A stretch of 64,000 nt of DNA from Candidatus Pullichristensenella avicola. Its GTDB lineage: Bacteria > Bacillota > Clostridia > Christensenellales > Aristaeellaceae. The notes below the pieces were generated by a model. It worked only from the letters and a program-made list of their open reading frames with translations, made no database searches and was not told where the DNA came from. Each line of letters begins with the position of its first letter. Within the stretch, counting starts at the first letter, position 1. Below are positions 36,022-44,909 of the stretch, in pieces. The DNA lies in assembly GCA_018711655.1 (NCBI GenBank), contig DVIA01000065.1, forward strand, positions 1 through 64,000, given 5' to 3'. Both the position numbers and the translations under genes were made by a program.

Positions 36022-36965
36022 TTTGCTTCCTCCATCTGCGCGCAGGCCCGCGCTACCGTCCGCGCGTTTTCCATCTGCGCCGTGAAATAGCCTTCCGCGC
36101 CCTGATCTTCGCGCAGCGTGGAAAGTACGTCGATGCGCGCGACGATATATCCTGCCTCTTCCAGCGTATTTACAAGCGATGCGGGCGCCTGTTTCTCCAC
36201 CAGAACGATCCGCGCGTCCATTTCCGCCAACTGCGCAAGACAGATCTCCGCCTCGTTTTCATAAAGCTCCTGGCCGCCTTCACGGTCGTATCGACCGGCG
36301 ATTTCAAGGCCCAGATCCTGCGCAAGGTAAACCAGCGCTTCGTGCATCAGAACGACCCGCTTGCCGGCCGCGTCGGCGGCGATTGCGCGCATTTCCGCGC
36401 CCAGGGCGTCCAGCCGCGCCGCGCCCGTTTCCGCGTTGGCGCTCAACTGCTGCGCATACTGCGGCCAGACCTCCATCAGCGCCAGCGCTGTGCTCTCAAG
36501 GATGTATTTCGCGCCGTCGATGGACATGTAAAGATGCGGATTCGCGCCTGTCCAATGACTGGCCTCTTCGTCGTCCACCGCGTCCTCTTCCTGATTATAC
36601 AGTTCGCAATTATAGCTTGCAAATACCACGACAGGGCCGGCGTCGCCCAGAGACTGAAGCGTGCTTTCAAAACTCTCCAACCCCCGACCGCCGCTGACGA
36701 CGACGTCCGCCTGCAAAAGCGTATACAAATCCCATTCTGAAAGCGCATAATCGCGCAGGCAGCCATCCTGCGGCTGAACAAGGCAATGCGTTTCCAGGGC
36801 ATCCACGCCTTGCGTAGCCAGCGCCGCAATTGCATAGAGAGGATAGAACGTGCCGTACACTTGCCACGTTCTTTCTGTTTGCGCGTTCTCCACCAGCGGC
36901 GCGCAGGCGCCCAGACACAGCGCCAGCGCTGCCAGCATCAACATCATCGGCCCGAGTCTGCGCAT
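36018..36965 (-). CDS. ZnuA-like metal-binding lipoprotein
   Basis: 315 aa. Signal peptide with lipobox LCLGAC, then the cluster A-I solute-binding fold for Zn or Mn: YGTFYPLYAIAALA, GANPHLYMSIDGAK, MHEALVYLAQDLGLE and IVLVEKQAPASLVNTLEEA. The His-rich loop common in zinc-specific members is absent; an acidic loop (NQEEDAVDDEEAS) stands there. No permease or ATPase gene is near, so it is an orphan receptor in this window. GGAGGTTTAA precedes the ATG. Cotranscribed with rnhA. Confidence 0.85.
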   Translation of the reverse strand: MRRLGPMMLMLAALALCLGACAPLVENAQTERTWQVYGTFYPLYAIAALATQGVDALETHCLVQPQDGCLRDYALSEWDLYTLLQADVVVSGGRGLESFESTLQSLGDAGPVVVFASYNCELYNQEEDAVDDEEASHWTGANPHLYMSIDGAKYILESTALALMEVWPQYAQQLSANAETGAARLDALGAEMRAIAADAAGKRVVLMHEALVYLAQDLGLEIAGRYDREGGQELYENEAEICLAQLAEMDARIVLVEKQAPASLVNTLEEAGYIVARIDVLSTLREDQGAEGYFTAQMENARTVARACAQMEEAN

Positions 36966-36989
36966 TTAAACCTCCGTGAATTCCAAAAT

Positions 36990-37019
36990 GGAGCCGGCCG
37001 CGCATATGCGACCGGCTCC
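36990..37019 (-). promoter_or_regulatory. palindrome at the 5' end of the metal-lipoprotein mRNA
   Basis: GGAGCCGG (36990-36997) pairs with CCGGCTCC (37012-37019), with CGCATATGCG inside. It lies directly downstream of the -10 box, over or just after the expected start site. It could be an operator, a 5' stabilising hairpin, or a terminator for the upstream SpoIID-like gene (ATTTTGG follows on the minus strand). Confidence 0.5.
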
Positions 37020-37024
37020 CGCCC

Positions 37025-37053
37025 ATTATAGCACATTCCCCGAAAGACCGCAA
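37025..37053 (-). promoter_or_regulatory. promoter of the metal-lipoprotein/rnhA operon
   Basis: Minus strand: TTGCGG (complement of 37048-37053), 17 bp, TATAAT (complement of 37025-37030). Confidence 0.7.
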
Positions 37054-37059
37054 GATTCC

Positions 37060-38031
37060 TCATTCCCAGAGGCGCACAATGTCCACATTGCGAAAGTAAT
37101 GGCGCACAATCTCCTCCGCCCCGGCCCCTTCCTTCGCCATGCCGTAAGCGCCCCACTGAGACATGCCTACGCCATGACCGAACCCGCGGCCTTCCATCAG
37201 CACCTTGCCGTTTTCAACCTGTACGCTGTCCAGCAGCGTGCTTTTCATGGCGTTTGCGCCCAGATGCAGCCGCAGGGAAGGCGCGCTGACGGCCTTGCCG
37301 TTGACAAGCAGCGTTTGCGCGCGCCCGGAAGCGCCCGTTTCGCCTATCTCCACGCGCTGCGGAAGGCCCGTGGCAACTCCGGCGTCCGCGCAGGCCTTTT
37401 GGAACGCCTCGCCATCAAAGGTCGCCGTCCAGTGTTTTACCTCCTCCGGCGCGTCTGCAGAATCCGGCGACTCGGTTACAGCAAGATAGGCCGGGTCGGC
37501 CTCCTTGTATTCCAGCGCCACGCTGGGCAGTTCCGTTTTGCCGCCGGCGTGCGCGTGAAACCAGGCCTGCGGCAATTCGCCTTCATAGCTCATCACCAGC
37601 CCGCGCGTTTCCTCCACCGCTTTTCGCACGTTTTCATTGATGTTGACTTCGCTGTAAGCCTGCGCCTCGCTCACGTCGGTGGAGATATCCGCGCCCGCAT
37701 ATTGAGAGTCCTTGGTCTCAACAAATTTGAGCACGAAGGTGCGGGCCAGGATCGCCTGCGCCTTGAGAGCCTCCTGCGGCCAGTCGTTTTTCATTTCTCC
37801 GGCGAGCACGCCCATAACGTACGTCTCCAGATCCATTTCGGCAATGGCGTCGCTATCCACGTCGTATACCTTGAGGATGGGAACCCCGTCCTCGTTCGTG
37901 CGCAGATCGTCCGGCACTTCGGGCTTGACCACATCGGTCTGAATGGGCGTTTGCACCCCGGCGCGCATGCAGCCCGACAAAAGCAGCGCCATCAGAAGCA
38001 GCACTATGGAAATACAGCGTTGTTTGCGCAT
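37060..38031 (-). CDS. SpoIID/LytB-domain lipoprotein
   Basis: 323 aa. Lipoprotein signal with LLLSGC near residue 20, then the SpoIID domain: LETYVMGVLAGEMKNDWP with the catalytic glutamate, ALKAQAILARTFVL, and GRGFGHGVGMSQWGAYGMA at the C-terminus. SpoIID is a lytic transglycosylase acting with SpoIIP during engulfment; this protein has the domain but a lipid anchor in place of the usual transmembrane helix. The promoter looks like a sigma-G type, which would place it in the forespore. Whether it is the engulfment enzyme or a cortex or germination paralogue is open. Confidence 0.88.
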   Translation of the reverse strand: MRKQRCISIVLLLMALLLSGCMRAGVQTPIQTDVVKPEVPDDLRTNEDGVPILKVYDVDSDAIAEMDLETYVMGVLAGEMKNDWPQEALKAQAILARTFVLKFVETKDSQYAGADISTDVSEAQAYSEVNINENVRKAVEETRGLVMSYEGELPQAWFHAHAGGKTELPSVALEYKEADPAYLAVTESPDSADAPEEVKHWTATFDGEAFQKACADAGVATGLPQRVEIGETGASGRAQTLLVNGKAVSAPSLRLHLGANAMKSTLLDSVQVENGKVLMEGRGFGHGVGMSQWGAYGMAKEGAGAEEIVRHYFRNVDIVRLWE

Positions 38032-38049
38032 AGAATCGACCTCCGCGCC

Positions 38050-38079
38050 TAGTGTGGCCGCCGGGCGCAGAGTTTATGC
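38050..38079 (-). promoter_or_regulatory. putative sigma-G promoter of the SpoIID-like gene
   Basis: Minus strand: GCATA (complement of 38075-38079), 18 bp, CACACTA (complement of 38050-38056), 19 bp before the start codon. Only one base departs from the Bacillus sigma-G pattern, and the -35 and spacing equal those before spoVT. Confidence 0.5.
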
Positions 38080-38213
38080 CGCGAAAGCCGCGCTTTTATG
38101 GACGCGCCAGGTCGATTTTGAAACGCCCAGCGCGCGACGAAGGCCCCGAAAAACGCGTCGCCAGGACGTTTTGCAAAACCCGGCAGTATCGCGGGCGCGC
38201 GAATGTGCTGCGA

Positions 38214-39599
38214 TCACCGCCGCTCGAAAAGGTTCAGCGCGGCGATGGCCTCCAATACTGTTTCAACGGGATGGACGTTCACGCCCTGCGGCACGCGCAT
38301 GCCGCGCAGATTGCCTTTGGGGAGCACAACGTTTTGAAACCCAAGGCGCAGGCACTCGTTGAGACGGCGCTCGGCCTGCGGCACGGCGCGCACCTCGCCG
38401 GCAAGGCCGACCTCGCCCATCACCGCGAACGTCGCGTCGATGGGCTTTGCGCGCAGGGACGAGGTCACCGCCGCGCAAAGCGCAAGGTCCGCCGCGGGCT
38501 CGGTAAGCGTCATGCCACCGGCAATGTTGATGTAGACGTCCTGATCAAACAGGCGCAAACCGGCGCGCTTTTCCAAAACCGCCAGAAGAAGCGACAGCCT
38601 GCCCTGATCCACGCCGCTTGCCATGCGCCGCGGCGTCGTAAACGGCGCGCGGGCGACAAGCGCCTGCACGTCGGTCAGCAGCGGCCGCGTGCCCTCCAAG
38701 GCGCACATTACCACCGAGCCGCTGGCGTCGTGGGCGCGCTCGGAAAGCAGCGCTTCGCTGGCGTTGGTCACTTCACGCATGCCTTCGCCGGTCATTTCAA
38801 ACATGCCCAGCTCGTTGACAGAGCCGAAGCGATTTTTCACCGCCCGCAAAAGGCGATAATGATTCTGCCGGTCGCCTTCAAAGTACAACACGGCGTCCAC
38901 CATGTGTTCCAGCACGCGCGGACCGGCCAGCGCGCCCTCTTTGGTAACGTGGCCGACCAGGAACACGCAGCAGCCGTTTGCCTTGGCCAGGCGGATCAAT
39001 TGCGAAGCGCTTTCACGCACCTGAGAAACGCTGCCCGGAGCGGAGGCGATTTCCGGCAGGTACATGGTCTGAATCGAGTCCACGACCATCACGCGCGGCG
39101 ATAACTCCTCCATGCGCTTTTCCACGGTGGTCATATCGTTTTCGGAAAGCACATACATTCCCGTTCCAGCCGCGCCGAGGCGGTTGGCGCGCAGCTTGAT
39201 CTGCCGCGCCGATTCTTCGCCGGAAACGTAGAGCACTTTTTCGCCCGCGCGGGCCATATTGGCGCAGGCCTGCGTCAGCAGCGTGGACTTTCCCACGCCC
39301 GGATCGCCGCCAACGAGCACCACAGAACCATCCACTACCCCGCCGCCCAGCACGCGATCCAGTTCGCCAATGCCGCAGGCGCGCCGGGACGCGGCGTCGT
39401 CGGGAATTTCGTCAATGCGCAGCGCCGCAGCGCCCGCGCCCGGGGCGCGCCGTATCTTCTTTTCCGGAGCCTTTGCCTCTGCCTGGCGAGCTTCTTCCTG
39501 CAGGGTATTCCAGTTTCCGCACTCTGGACAGCGGCCCAGCCAGCGTCCGGTTTCATAGCCGCATTCCGTGCAGACATACACCGTTTTGCTTTTTGCCAC
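38214..39599 (-). CDS. radA: DNA repair protein RadA
   Basis: 461 aa. Four-cysteine zinc finger CTECGYETGRWLGRCPECG, RecA-like ATPase with GGDPGVGKSTLL near residue 100, the RadA signature KNRFGSVNELGMF, and a C-terminal Lon-like domain. It drives branch migration in recombination. The start is GTG at 39599 after GGAGGACAATTTT. Its promoter shares its -35 hexamer with the divergent metallophosphoesterase gene. Confidence 0.97.
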   Translation of the reverse strand: MAKSKTVYVCTECGYETGRWLGRCPECGNWNTLQEEARQAEAKAPEKKIRRAPGAGAAALRIDEIPDDAASRRACGIGELDRVLGGGVVDGSVVLVGGDPGVGKSTLLTQACANMARAGEKVLYVSGEESARQIKLRANRLGAAGTGMYVLSENDMTTVEKRMEELSPRVMVVDSIQTMYLPEIASAPGSVSQVRESASQLIRLAKANGCCVFLVGHVTKEGALAGPRVLEHMVDAVLYFEGDRQNHYRLLRAVKNRFGSVNELGMFEMTGEGMREVTNASEALLSERAHDASGSVVMCALEGTRPLLTDVQALVARAPFTTPRRMASGVDQGRLSLLLAVLEKRAGLRLFDQDVYINIAGGMTLTEPAADLALCAAVTSSLRAKPIDATFAVMGEVGLAGEVRAVPQAERRLNECLRLGFQNVVLPKGNLRGMRVPQGVNVHPVETVLEAIAALNLFERR

Positions 39600-39629
39600 A
39601 AAATTGTCCTCCGTATGTTCGCTTGTTGT

Positions 39630-39681
39630 ATTATATCACAACCCGGCGCGACTTGCCAGATGCGCGATTTCGATTTATAAT
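39630..39681. promoter_or_regulatory. divergent promoters sharing one -35 box
   Basis: Plus: TTGCCA (39653-39658), 17 bp, TATAAT (39676-39681). Minus: TGGCAA, the same six bases read on the other strand, 17 bp, TATAAT (complement of 39630-39635). RNA polymerase cannot occupy both at once. Confidence 0.7.
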
Positions 39682-39710
39682 ATATGTATTCATGCAAAAG
39701 GAGCAATTCC

Positions 39711-41036
39711 ATGCGCGACGATGAAAAACGGCCGGAGATTCCGGATATCGGCGGCCGCGAGGACGACGAGCTTTCCCAGTACGGCGACGAACAGGACGCG
39801 CCCGTGCGCAGGCGGCGCTCGACAAAATCCGCCGACAAGGCCCCCAAAGCGGCGCCCTCCCGCGCCCCGAAGAAAAAGAAAAAGCGCAAAAAGCGGCGCT
39901 CGTTTTTTGATTTTCTCTTCGCAGGCACGCCGCAGCGCAGCCGGCGCTCGGAGGGAATGCGCCTTTTCGGGCGCGAGGTCCACATTTCCTTCTGGCCGGC
40001 ATTTCTGGTCACCATCGCATTTTTGCTGGTCATTCTGGTCTTTGTGCAGGGAAGCAGCCTGACCGTGGACGAGCAGAACGTAACGCTCGTCGGTTTGCCG
40101 CAGGACCTGGAGGGGTATCGCATCCTGCATCTTTCCGACCTCGCCGGCAGGCGCTTTGGCGACGAACAGGCGACCATCCTGCGCGAAATCAATACGCTGG
40201 ATTATGACGCGGTGTTTATTACCGGCGACATGGTCGGCGCAAGCGGCGATCCCGAGCCGTTTTATGAACTGCTTGAAGGCCTTCCCTCCAGCAGGCCCGT
40301 CTACTTTATAGCCGGCGATTCCGACCCCGAGCCGGTGCTGGAGGTCACGCGCGACATTACCGGCACCGTGGAGGAAATGGTGCTTGCGGACTGGGTGCTT
40401 GGCGCCATCGAGCGCGGCGCGATCTATGTGGACGCCCCGGTGGAACTCACCGTTGGCAACAGCAGCATCTGGATCTCGCCGGCGGACATGCTCAATCTCG
40501 ACGCGTCTGAACTGGTCAGAACTTGCGAAGAACAGATGACGCAGGAGCAGGAAGGCACCGTGTTGGGACTTGCGGAGGATCACGACACGCTGCCGGCGAC
40601 CACCTATCGCTATCAGCGCTCTCAACGCCTGCTCAACGCCGTTAACAGCATGGCGACTACGGACGTGCATATTTCCCTGGCGCACGAAGCGCCCTCGGAC
40701 GATTATCTGGCCGCTTCCCGCGCCCACGGCGGGGACGAGAAGTATCTCACGCAGCCTTCGCTGGTGCTGGCGGGGCATTATTGCGGCGGTGTCTGGCGGC
40801 TTCCTTTGCTGGGCGCATTCTACATTCCTTCCTCTACCGCCGACCGGCACGGCTGGTTCCCGGCGCAGGAGGATGTGCAGGGGCTCTCCAGCGTCAGCGG
40901 CACGCAGGTGTACATATCCGCGGGGCTTTCCACCTCTGGAAGCGCGCCCATGATGCCTTTCCGCTTCCTCAACCGGCCGCAGATTTCCATTGTCGAACTG
41001 ACGGCGACACTGCCGCAGAACATGCTGACGCAGTGA
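39711..41036 (+). CDS. membrane-anchored metallophosphoesterase-like protein
   Basis: 441 aa. A basic, charged N-terminus (KKKKKRKKRR near residue 55) precedes one membrane segment (about 97-120). The outside domain resembles YkuE-type calcineurin-like phosphoesterases: ILHLSDLAGRRFG, VFITGDMVG, YFIAGDSDPEP and LAGHYCGGVWRLPLLGAFYIPS. Several canonical metal ligands are changed: SDxH is SDLA, GNH[DE] is GDSD, and GHxHGGQ is GHYCGGV. Catalysis may be lost or altered. The ATG follows AAAAGGAGCAATTCC. A terminator follows and the gerA operon comes next. Confidence 0.8.
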   Translation: MRDDEKRPEIPDIGGREDDELSQYGDEQDAPVRRRRSTKSADKAPKAAPSRAPKKKKKRKKRRSFFDFLFAGTPQRSRRSEGMRLFGREVHISFWPAFLVTIAFLLVILVFVQGSSLTVDEQNVTLVGLPQDLEGYRILHLSDLAGRRFGDEQATILREINTLDYDAVFITGDMVGASGDPEPFYELLEGLPSSRPVYFIAGDSDPEPVLEVTRDITGTVEEMVLADWVLGAIERGAIYVDAPVELTVGNSSIWISPADMLNLDASELVRTCEEQMTQEQEGTVLGLAEDHDTLPATTYRYQRSQRLLNAVNSMATTDVHISLAHEAPSDDYLAASRAHGGDEKYLTQPSLVLAGHYCGGVWRLPLLGAFYIPSSTADRHGWFPAQEDVQGLSSVSGTQVYISAGLSTSGSAPMMPFRFLNRPQISIVELTATLPQNMLTQ

Positions 41037-41074
41037 GCGCCGCGCCGGGCGCAGGAAACCCCTCCAAAGCGAAC

Positions 41075-41105
41075 GCGGCTGCCTTTCGGGGCGGCCGCAT
41101 TTTTT
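41075..41105 (+). terminator. rho-independent terminator
   Basis: GCGGCTGCC (41075-41083) pairs with GGCGGCCGC (41090-41098; one G-T), followed by A and a T-run (41100-41105). It ends the metallophosphoesterase transcript. Confidence 0.8.
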
Positions 41106-41127
41106 CGCCTTCAAACCGGGCATACTG
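41097..41127 (+). promoter_or_regulatory. weak sigma-G-like promoter of the gerA operon
   Basis: GCATT (41097-41101), 19 bp, CATACTG (41121-41127), 31 bp before gerAA. gerA-type operons are sigma-G dependent in Bacillus. The match is imperfect and overlaps the terminator. Confidence 0.35.
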
Positions 41128-41158
41128 TCGTCAAAGGCACCTGGCGGGAGGCGAAAAC

Positions 41159-42661
41159 ATGGCGGAAATGCCCAACGCAGAACTGTTGCGCAGCGTTCTC
41201 ACGGGCGTGCTTACGGTTGACGCGCAGCGCCTGCGAACGATTCTCAACACGCCCGAAAACGAGGATATCATCTTTCGGCCATTGGAAACAGGCGGCGTTG
41301 AAATGCTGGTCGTCTACACCGAAGGAATGGCGCGCGACGACAAAATTGCCGATTTTATCATACGCGCCTGCCGCGCCTTCGATGCGCAGAGCGACGCCGC
41401 GCCGCAAAAGCGCGCGCAAAACCTGCTCAAGCAGGCCATTGACATCCCGCAGGCGCGGCTGGAAAACCGGCTCGGCGCGCTGGTGGAGCAAATTCTCGGC
41501 GGTATGAGCGCCTTGGTCATCGACGGCTGCCCAGAGGCGCTGCTGCTGGAAACGCGGGGTTTTGAAAAGCGGCCGGTCAACCGCACCTTCAGCGAAAGCG
41601 TGGTCGTCGGCGCGCAGGAGGGCTTTGTGGAAAGCCTGCGCACGAACCTTACGCTCATGCGAAGGTATGTGCAGTCCCCCGCGCTGATCACAGAAATGAC
41701 CACCGTCGGAACACGCGTGCCCCTGCGTGTCGCAATGATGTACATGAAAGGCGTTGCGCGCGAAGAAACGCTTGCGCAAATGCGCGGGCGCGTCAAAAGC
41801 GTCACCGCCGCGGCCGTACAGGGGCTTGGACAGTTGGAACAACTCATCGAGGACAATCCCTGGGCGCTGGTGCCGCAAATGCTGCTTACCGAGCGGCCGG
41901 ATCGCGCCGCCTCCTGCGTGCTGGACGGGCAGATTGTGCTTCTGGCGGATGGGTCGCCCTACGCCCTGGTGGCGCCGGCAACGCTGTTTCACCTTCTGCA
42001 CGCTTCGGACGACAGCTTCATGCGCTGGCAATACGGCAGTTTTCTGCGTTTCATTCGCATGCTGGGGGCCGTGTTCTCTCTGCTTTTGCCCGGCGCATAT
42101 GTGGCGCTTACGCTCTATCATCCGCACCTGATTCCCATGGCGCTTCTTACGGCCATTGCGGAAACGCGCGCGCAGGTGCCGTTTTCCGCGCTGACGGAGG
42201 TATTGCTCATGGAATTTTCCTTTTATCTCATCAACGAGGCCAGCACGCGCATTCCCTCGCAAATGGGGTCGATAATCGGCATCGTCGGCGGGCTGATTCT
42301 CGGGCAGGCCGCCGTGTCGGCGTCGATTATCAGCCCCATTGTCATCATCGTCGTGGCGCTGACGGGGCTTGGGAATTTCGCGCTGCCGGGCTATGGTTTT
42401 ACGGTGGGCATGACCATTCTGCGCATCGCCGTCATCCTGGTCAGCGCGGCGTTTGGGCTGTACGGCCTGATCCTGGCGGCGTTTTTGCTGCTTTGCCACC
42501 TGTGCTCGCTGCGCTCTCTCGGCGTGCCTTTCATGGCGCCCGTCGCCCCCTTTCGGCCGCATAACCCCGACATACTTTTGCGCCTGCCCATTTGGATGCA
42601 GAAACGCCTGCTGTTTCTTTCCCGGAGGGACAGTTGGATGCGAAAGGAGGGAAAGCGATGA
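41159..42661 (+). CDS. gerAA: GerA-family germinant receptor subunit A
   Basis: 500 aa. An N-terminal soluble region (about residues 1-260; DGCPEALLLETRGFEKRPV, EGFVESLRTNLTLMRRYV) is followed by a set of C-terminal membrane segments (about 290-470) with LTEVLLMEFSFYLINEAS and GSIIGIVGGLILGQAAV. These are hallmarks of GerAA/GerKA subunits in the spore inner membrane that open on binding germinants. The ATG at 41159 follows GGGAGGCGAAAAC. It overlaps gerAB by 4 bp. The ligand cannot be predicted. Confidence 0.93.
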   Translation: MAEMPNAELLRSVLTGVLTVDAQRLRTILNTPENEDIIFRPLETGGVEMLVVYTEGMARDDKIADFIIRACRAFDAQSDAAPQKRAQNLLKQAIDIPQARLENRLGALVEQILGGMSALVIDGCPEALLLETRGFEKRPVNRTFSESVVVGAQEGFVESLRTNLTLMRRYVQSPALITEMTTVGTRVPLRVAMMYMKGVAREETLAQMRGRVKSVTAAAVQGLGQLEQLIEDNPWALVPQMLLTERPDRAASCVLDGQIVLLADGSPYALVAPATLFHLLHASDDSFMRWQYGSFLRFIRMLGAVFSLLLPGAYVALTLYHPHLIPMALLTAIAETRAQVPFSALTEVLLMEFSFYLINEASTRIPSQMGSIIGIVGGLILGQAAVSASIISPIVIIVVALTGLGNFALPGYGFTVGMTILRIAVILVSAAFGLYGLILAAFLLLCHLCSLRSLGVPFMAPVAPFRPHNPDILLRLPIWMQKRLLFLSRRDSWMRKEGKR

Positions 42662-43734
42662 AATTGACGCTGCCCCTTTCCAGTGTGCGCGCGCTGGCCA
42701 TCGTCGCAGTGAGTTCCAGATTTTTGATGGGGATATTTCTGGACATGCCGTGGCTGTACAACGCCGCATGGCTCAGCGCCTTGGGTGCAACGCTGTTGTG
42801 CGCGCCGCTTGGGCTGCTTATAGACAGATTTGCGCGCGCAAACGACGCGCGAAGCGCGCTGGAAGCGCTGGAAGCGCATTCAGGCCGCCTTCTGACGCGA
42901 TGCGTCAGCATGCTTTTCTGTCTGATTTGCGCCTATGAAACGGCTGTGACGGCGCGCGTTTTGAGCAACACCGTCCGCCATGTGGCGCTTTCGGAGTCCT
43001 CCGCGCTCTCGCTTTTGCTGCCGCTTTTGCTCGCGGCAATGCTCGCTGCGTGTCTCAACGGACAAGCTGTGGGCAGCGCGGCGCGTGTGTGGCTGAAATT
43101 CGTTCCCGTGCTGCTGCTCATCGTCGTGCTCATTCAGGCAAAGAGCTACCGCCTACAATGGCTGTTCCCCCTTCTCGGTCCCGGCCTGGAAACGCTTGCC
43201 GATGGCGCTGTAGGCGGCGCGGGATGGCTGTCGCTCTTTGCGCTGCTCTGGCTCTGCGCGCAGCGCGACGAAGGGGCTCCGTCGCGCTCGGGCGCGTTGC
43301 TTCCCATGCTTGCCACAGGCGCAGCCTGCGCGCTTCTGCTGGCGCTGCTGGCGACCATGACGCCGCCGAGCGTGCGCACGGATCTTACGCGCACCTATCA
43401 ACTCGACAAGCTGCTCTCCAACGGCCGGGCCTCGCTGGTTTCGCAACTTCCCCTCATTTTGCTATGGTACAACGGACTGATCTTTGGGACGACGACGGGG
43501 GTTTTCCTTTCGGCGAAGTTTTTGCAGACAGCCCTCCCACGCCTGGATGGACGCCTGGCCGTATTGTTGTGCGGATCAATGGCCTTCGCCGCGGCGATGC
43601 TGGCGCTGGCTGAGCAAAGCGCGGCCGTCGCCGCCTCCAGATGGCTGTTCGTCGCCGTAGCGACGCCGACGCTTGTTCTGCTGCTGCCGCCCCTGTGGAA
43701 GGGAGGTAAAACCGCATGCGCGCCGGCAAAATAA
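42658..43734 (+). CDS. gerAB: GerA-family germinant receptor subunit B
   Basis: 358 aa membrane protein with about ten hydrophobic segments, the APC-like transporter fold of GerAB/GerKB, which binds the germinant. Seen: VRALAIVAVSSRFLMGIFL at the start, a YNGLIFGTTTGVFLSA segment and a basic cytoplasmic end. The sequence is divergent, so identification rests on topology, size and position between A and C subunits. AAAGGAGGGAAAGCG precedes the ATG. It overlaps gerAC by 19 bp. Confidence 0.88.
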   Translation: MKLTLPLSSVRALAIVAVSSRFLMGIFLDMPWLYNAAWLSALGATLLCAPLGLLIDRFARANDARSALEALEAHSGRLLTRCVSMLFCLICAYETAVTARVLSNTVRHVALSESSALSLLLPLLLAAMLAACLNGQAVGSAARVWLKFVPVLLLIVVLIQAKSYRLQWLFPLLGPGLETLADGAVGGAGWLSLFALLWLCAQRDEGAPSRSGALLPMLATGAACALLLALLATMTPPSVRTDLTRTYQLDKLLSNGRASLVSQLPLILLWYNGLIFGTTTGVFLSAKFLQTALPRLDGRLAVLLCGSMAFAAAMLALAEQSAAVAASRWLFVAVATPTLVLLLPPLWKGGKTACAPAK

Positions 43735-44849
43735 TCGCCCTGCTGCTCGCCGTCGCCTGCCTTACCGGCTGCGAAAGCGCCCGGCAGGTGGAAAGCATCG
43801 CCTTTGCGGTCGTACTGGGCGCGGATTTGACAGAGGATGAGAACATCGAACTGACCGTGCAAATTCCAAAAAGCGGCGCCCAAAGCGACGGCGATGAGGG
43901 TGAAGGCAATTCCGATTATCTGATCGCAAGCGCGCGCGGAAGTACATTTACCGACGCGCTGATGGGGCTTGACATCACTGTGCCGCGCGATCTTTCCCTG
44001 ACGCAGGTCAAGCTGCTGGTCGTCTCCGAGGCTCTCGCCCGCCACGAAAAGTTCTTCAACCTGGCAGAATCGCTGGCAAAACAGCAGCAAACCTGCTCTT
44101 CCGCGTATTTTGCCGTTTGCCGCGGCGAAGCGTCCGCGATCGTGCGCGAACAAAAGCCCGTCATTGGCATGCGGGTGTCGTCCGGGATAATCGCCATGTT
44201 TGAGCATCATCGCACGCGCGGCTACATCACCGGGGCGAACTTTGCCGATTTTTACTATCAAGGCGTTTCCGTCTTTTCCGATCCCGTGGCCATTCTCTGC
44301 GCCGCCACAAAAACCGGACCGGAAGAACCCTCCGAAGAGCACGCGCTGGATGGCATGACGCCCGAAACCGTCGCCGCCGAATCCGAGAATTACAACGAGT
44401 ATGTAGGCGCGGCGCTGTTCCGAGACGGGCTGATGGTCGGCATACTGGATGGGCAGGAGACCTGCCTTCTCAACGCCGTGCGCGGCGCGCCGGTTTTTTT
44501 CAACTACAGTCTCGAAGGCATGCCCGTCAGCCTGCAATCCCAGGGGGTACGCGATATGCGCATCGGCGAGGATGAAAACGGCGAAACGCGCGTCGCTTTC
44601 TCGCTGCAATTCACCGTCGTCGCCGATCTCAAGGCACCGCCAGTCGAAACGCTGCGCGAAACACTTCGGGAAGATCTGCTGGAGCTTCTGCGCCTCTGCC
44701 AGCGTCTGCAGGTGGAGCCGTTTGGCTTTGCCGAACATCGCGCCGCAGATTTCGCCTCCCTGGCGCAGTGGCAGCGGTACGACTGGAAAGAGCGCTTTGT
44801 CCGCTCGTCATTTGATGTGGAGGTAAACATTACCGTGACGGATGCTTGA
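43716..44849 (+). CDS. gerAC: GerA-family germinant receptor lipoprotein subunit C
   Basis: 377 aa. Lipoprotein signal peptide with lipobox CLTGC near residue 19, then ARQVESIAFAVVLGADL, typical of the GerAC/GerKC start, and a C-terminal three-helix domain ending FDVEVNITVTDA. The subunit sits on the outer face of the spore inner membrane. GGGAGGTAAAACC precedes the ATG. It ends the operon; a sigma-A promoter for the next gene begins within its last codons. Confidence 0.92.
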   Translation: MRAGKIIALLLAVACLTGCESARQVESIAFAVVLGADLTEDENIELTVQIPKSGAQSDGDEGEGNSDYLIASARGSTFTDALMGLDITVPRDLSLTQVKLLVVSEALARHEKFFNLAESLAKQQQTCSSAYFAVCRGEASAIVREQKPVIGMRVSSGIIAMFEHHRTRGYITGANFADFYYQGVSVFSDPVAILCAATKTGPEEPSEEHALDGMTPETVAAESENYNEYVGAALFRDGLMVGILDGQETCLLNAVRGAPVFFNYSLEGMPVSLQSQGVRDMRIGEDENGETRVAFSLQFTVVADLKAPPVETLRETLREDLLELLRLCQRLQVEPFGFAEHRAADFASLAQWQRYDWKERFVRSSFDVEVNITVTDA

Positions 44850-44875
44850 CAGGCGCCGCCTGCATCATATACAAT
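44846..44875 (+). promoter_or_regulatory. promoter of the lipid-kinase-like gene
   Basis: TTGACA (44846-44851), 16 bp, TATACA (44868-44873); TACAAT (44870-44875) is an alternative with an 18-bp spacer. It overlaps the gerAC stop codon. Confidence 0.7.
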
Positions 44876-44909
44876 GGTTGAGGAATACCAAAGCGAACGG
44901 GTGACTGCG

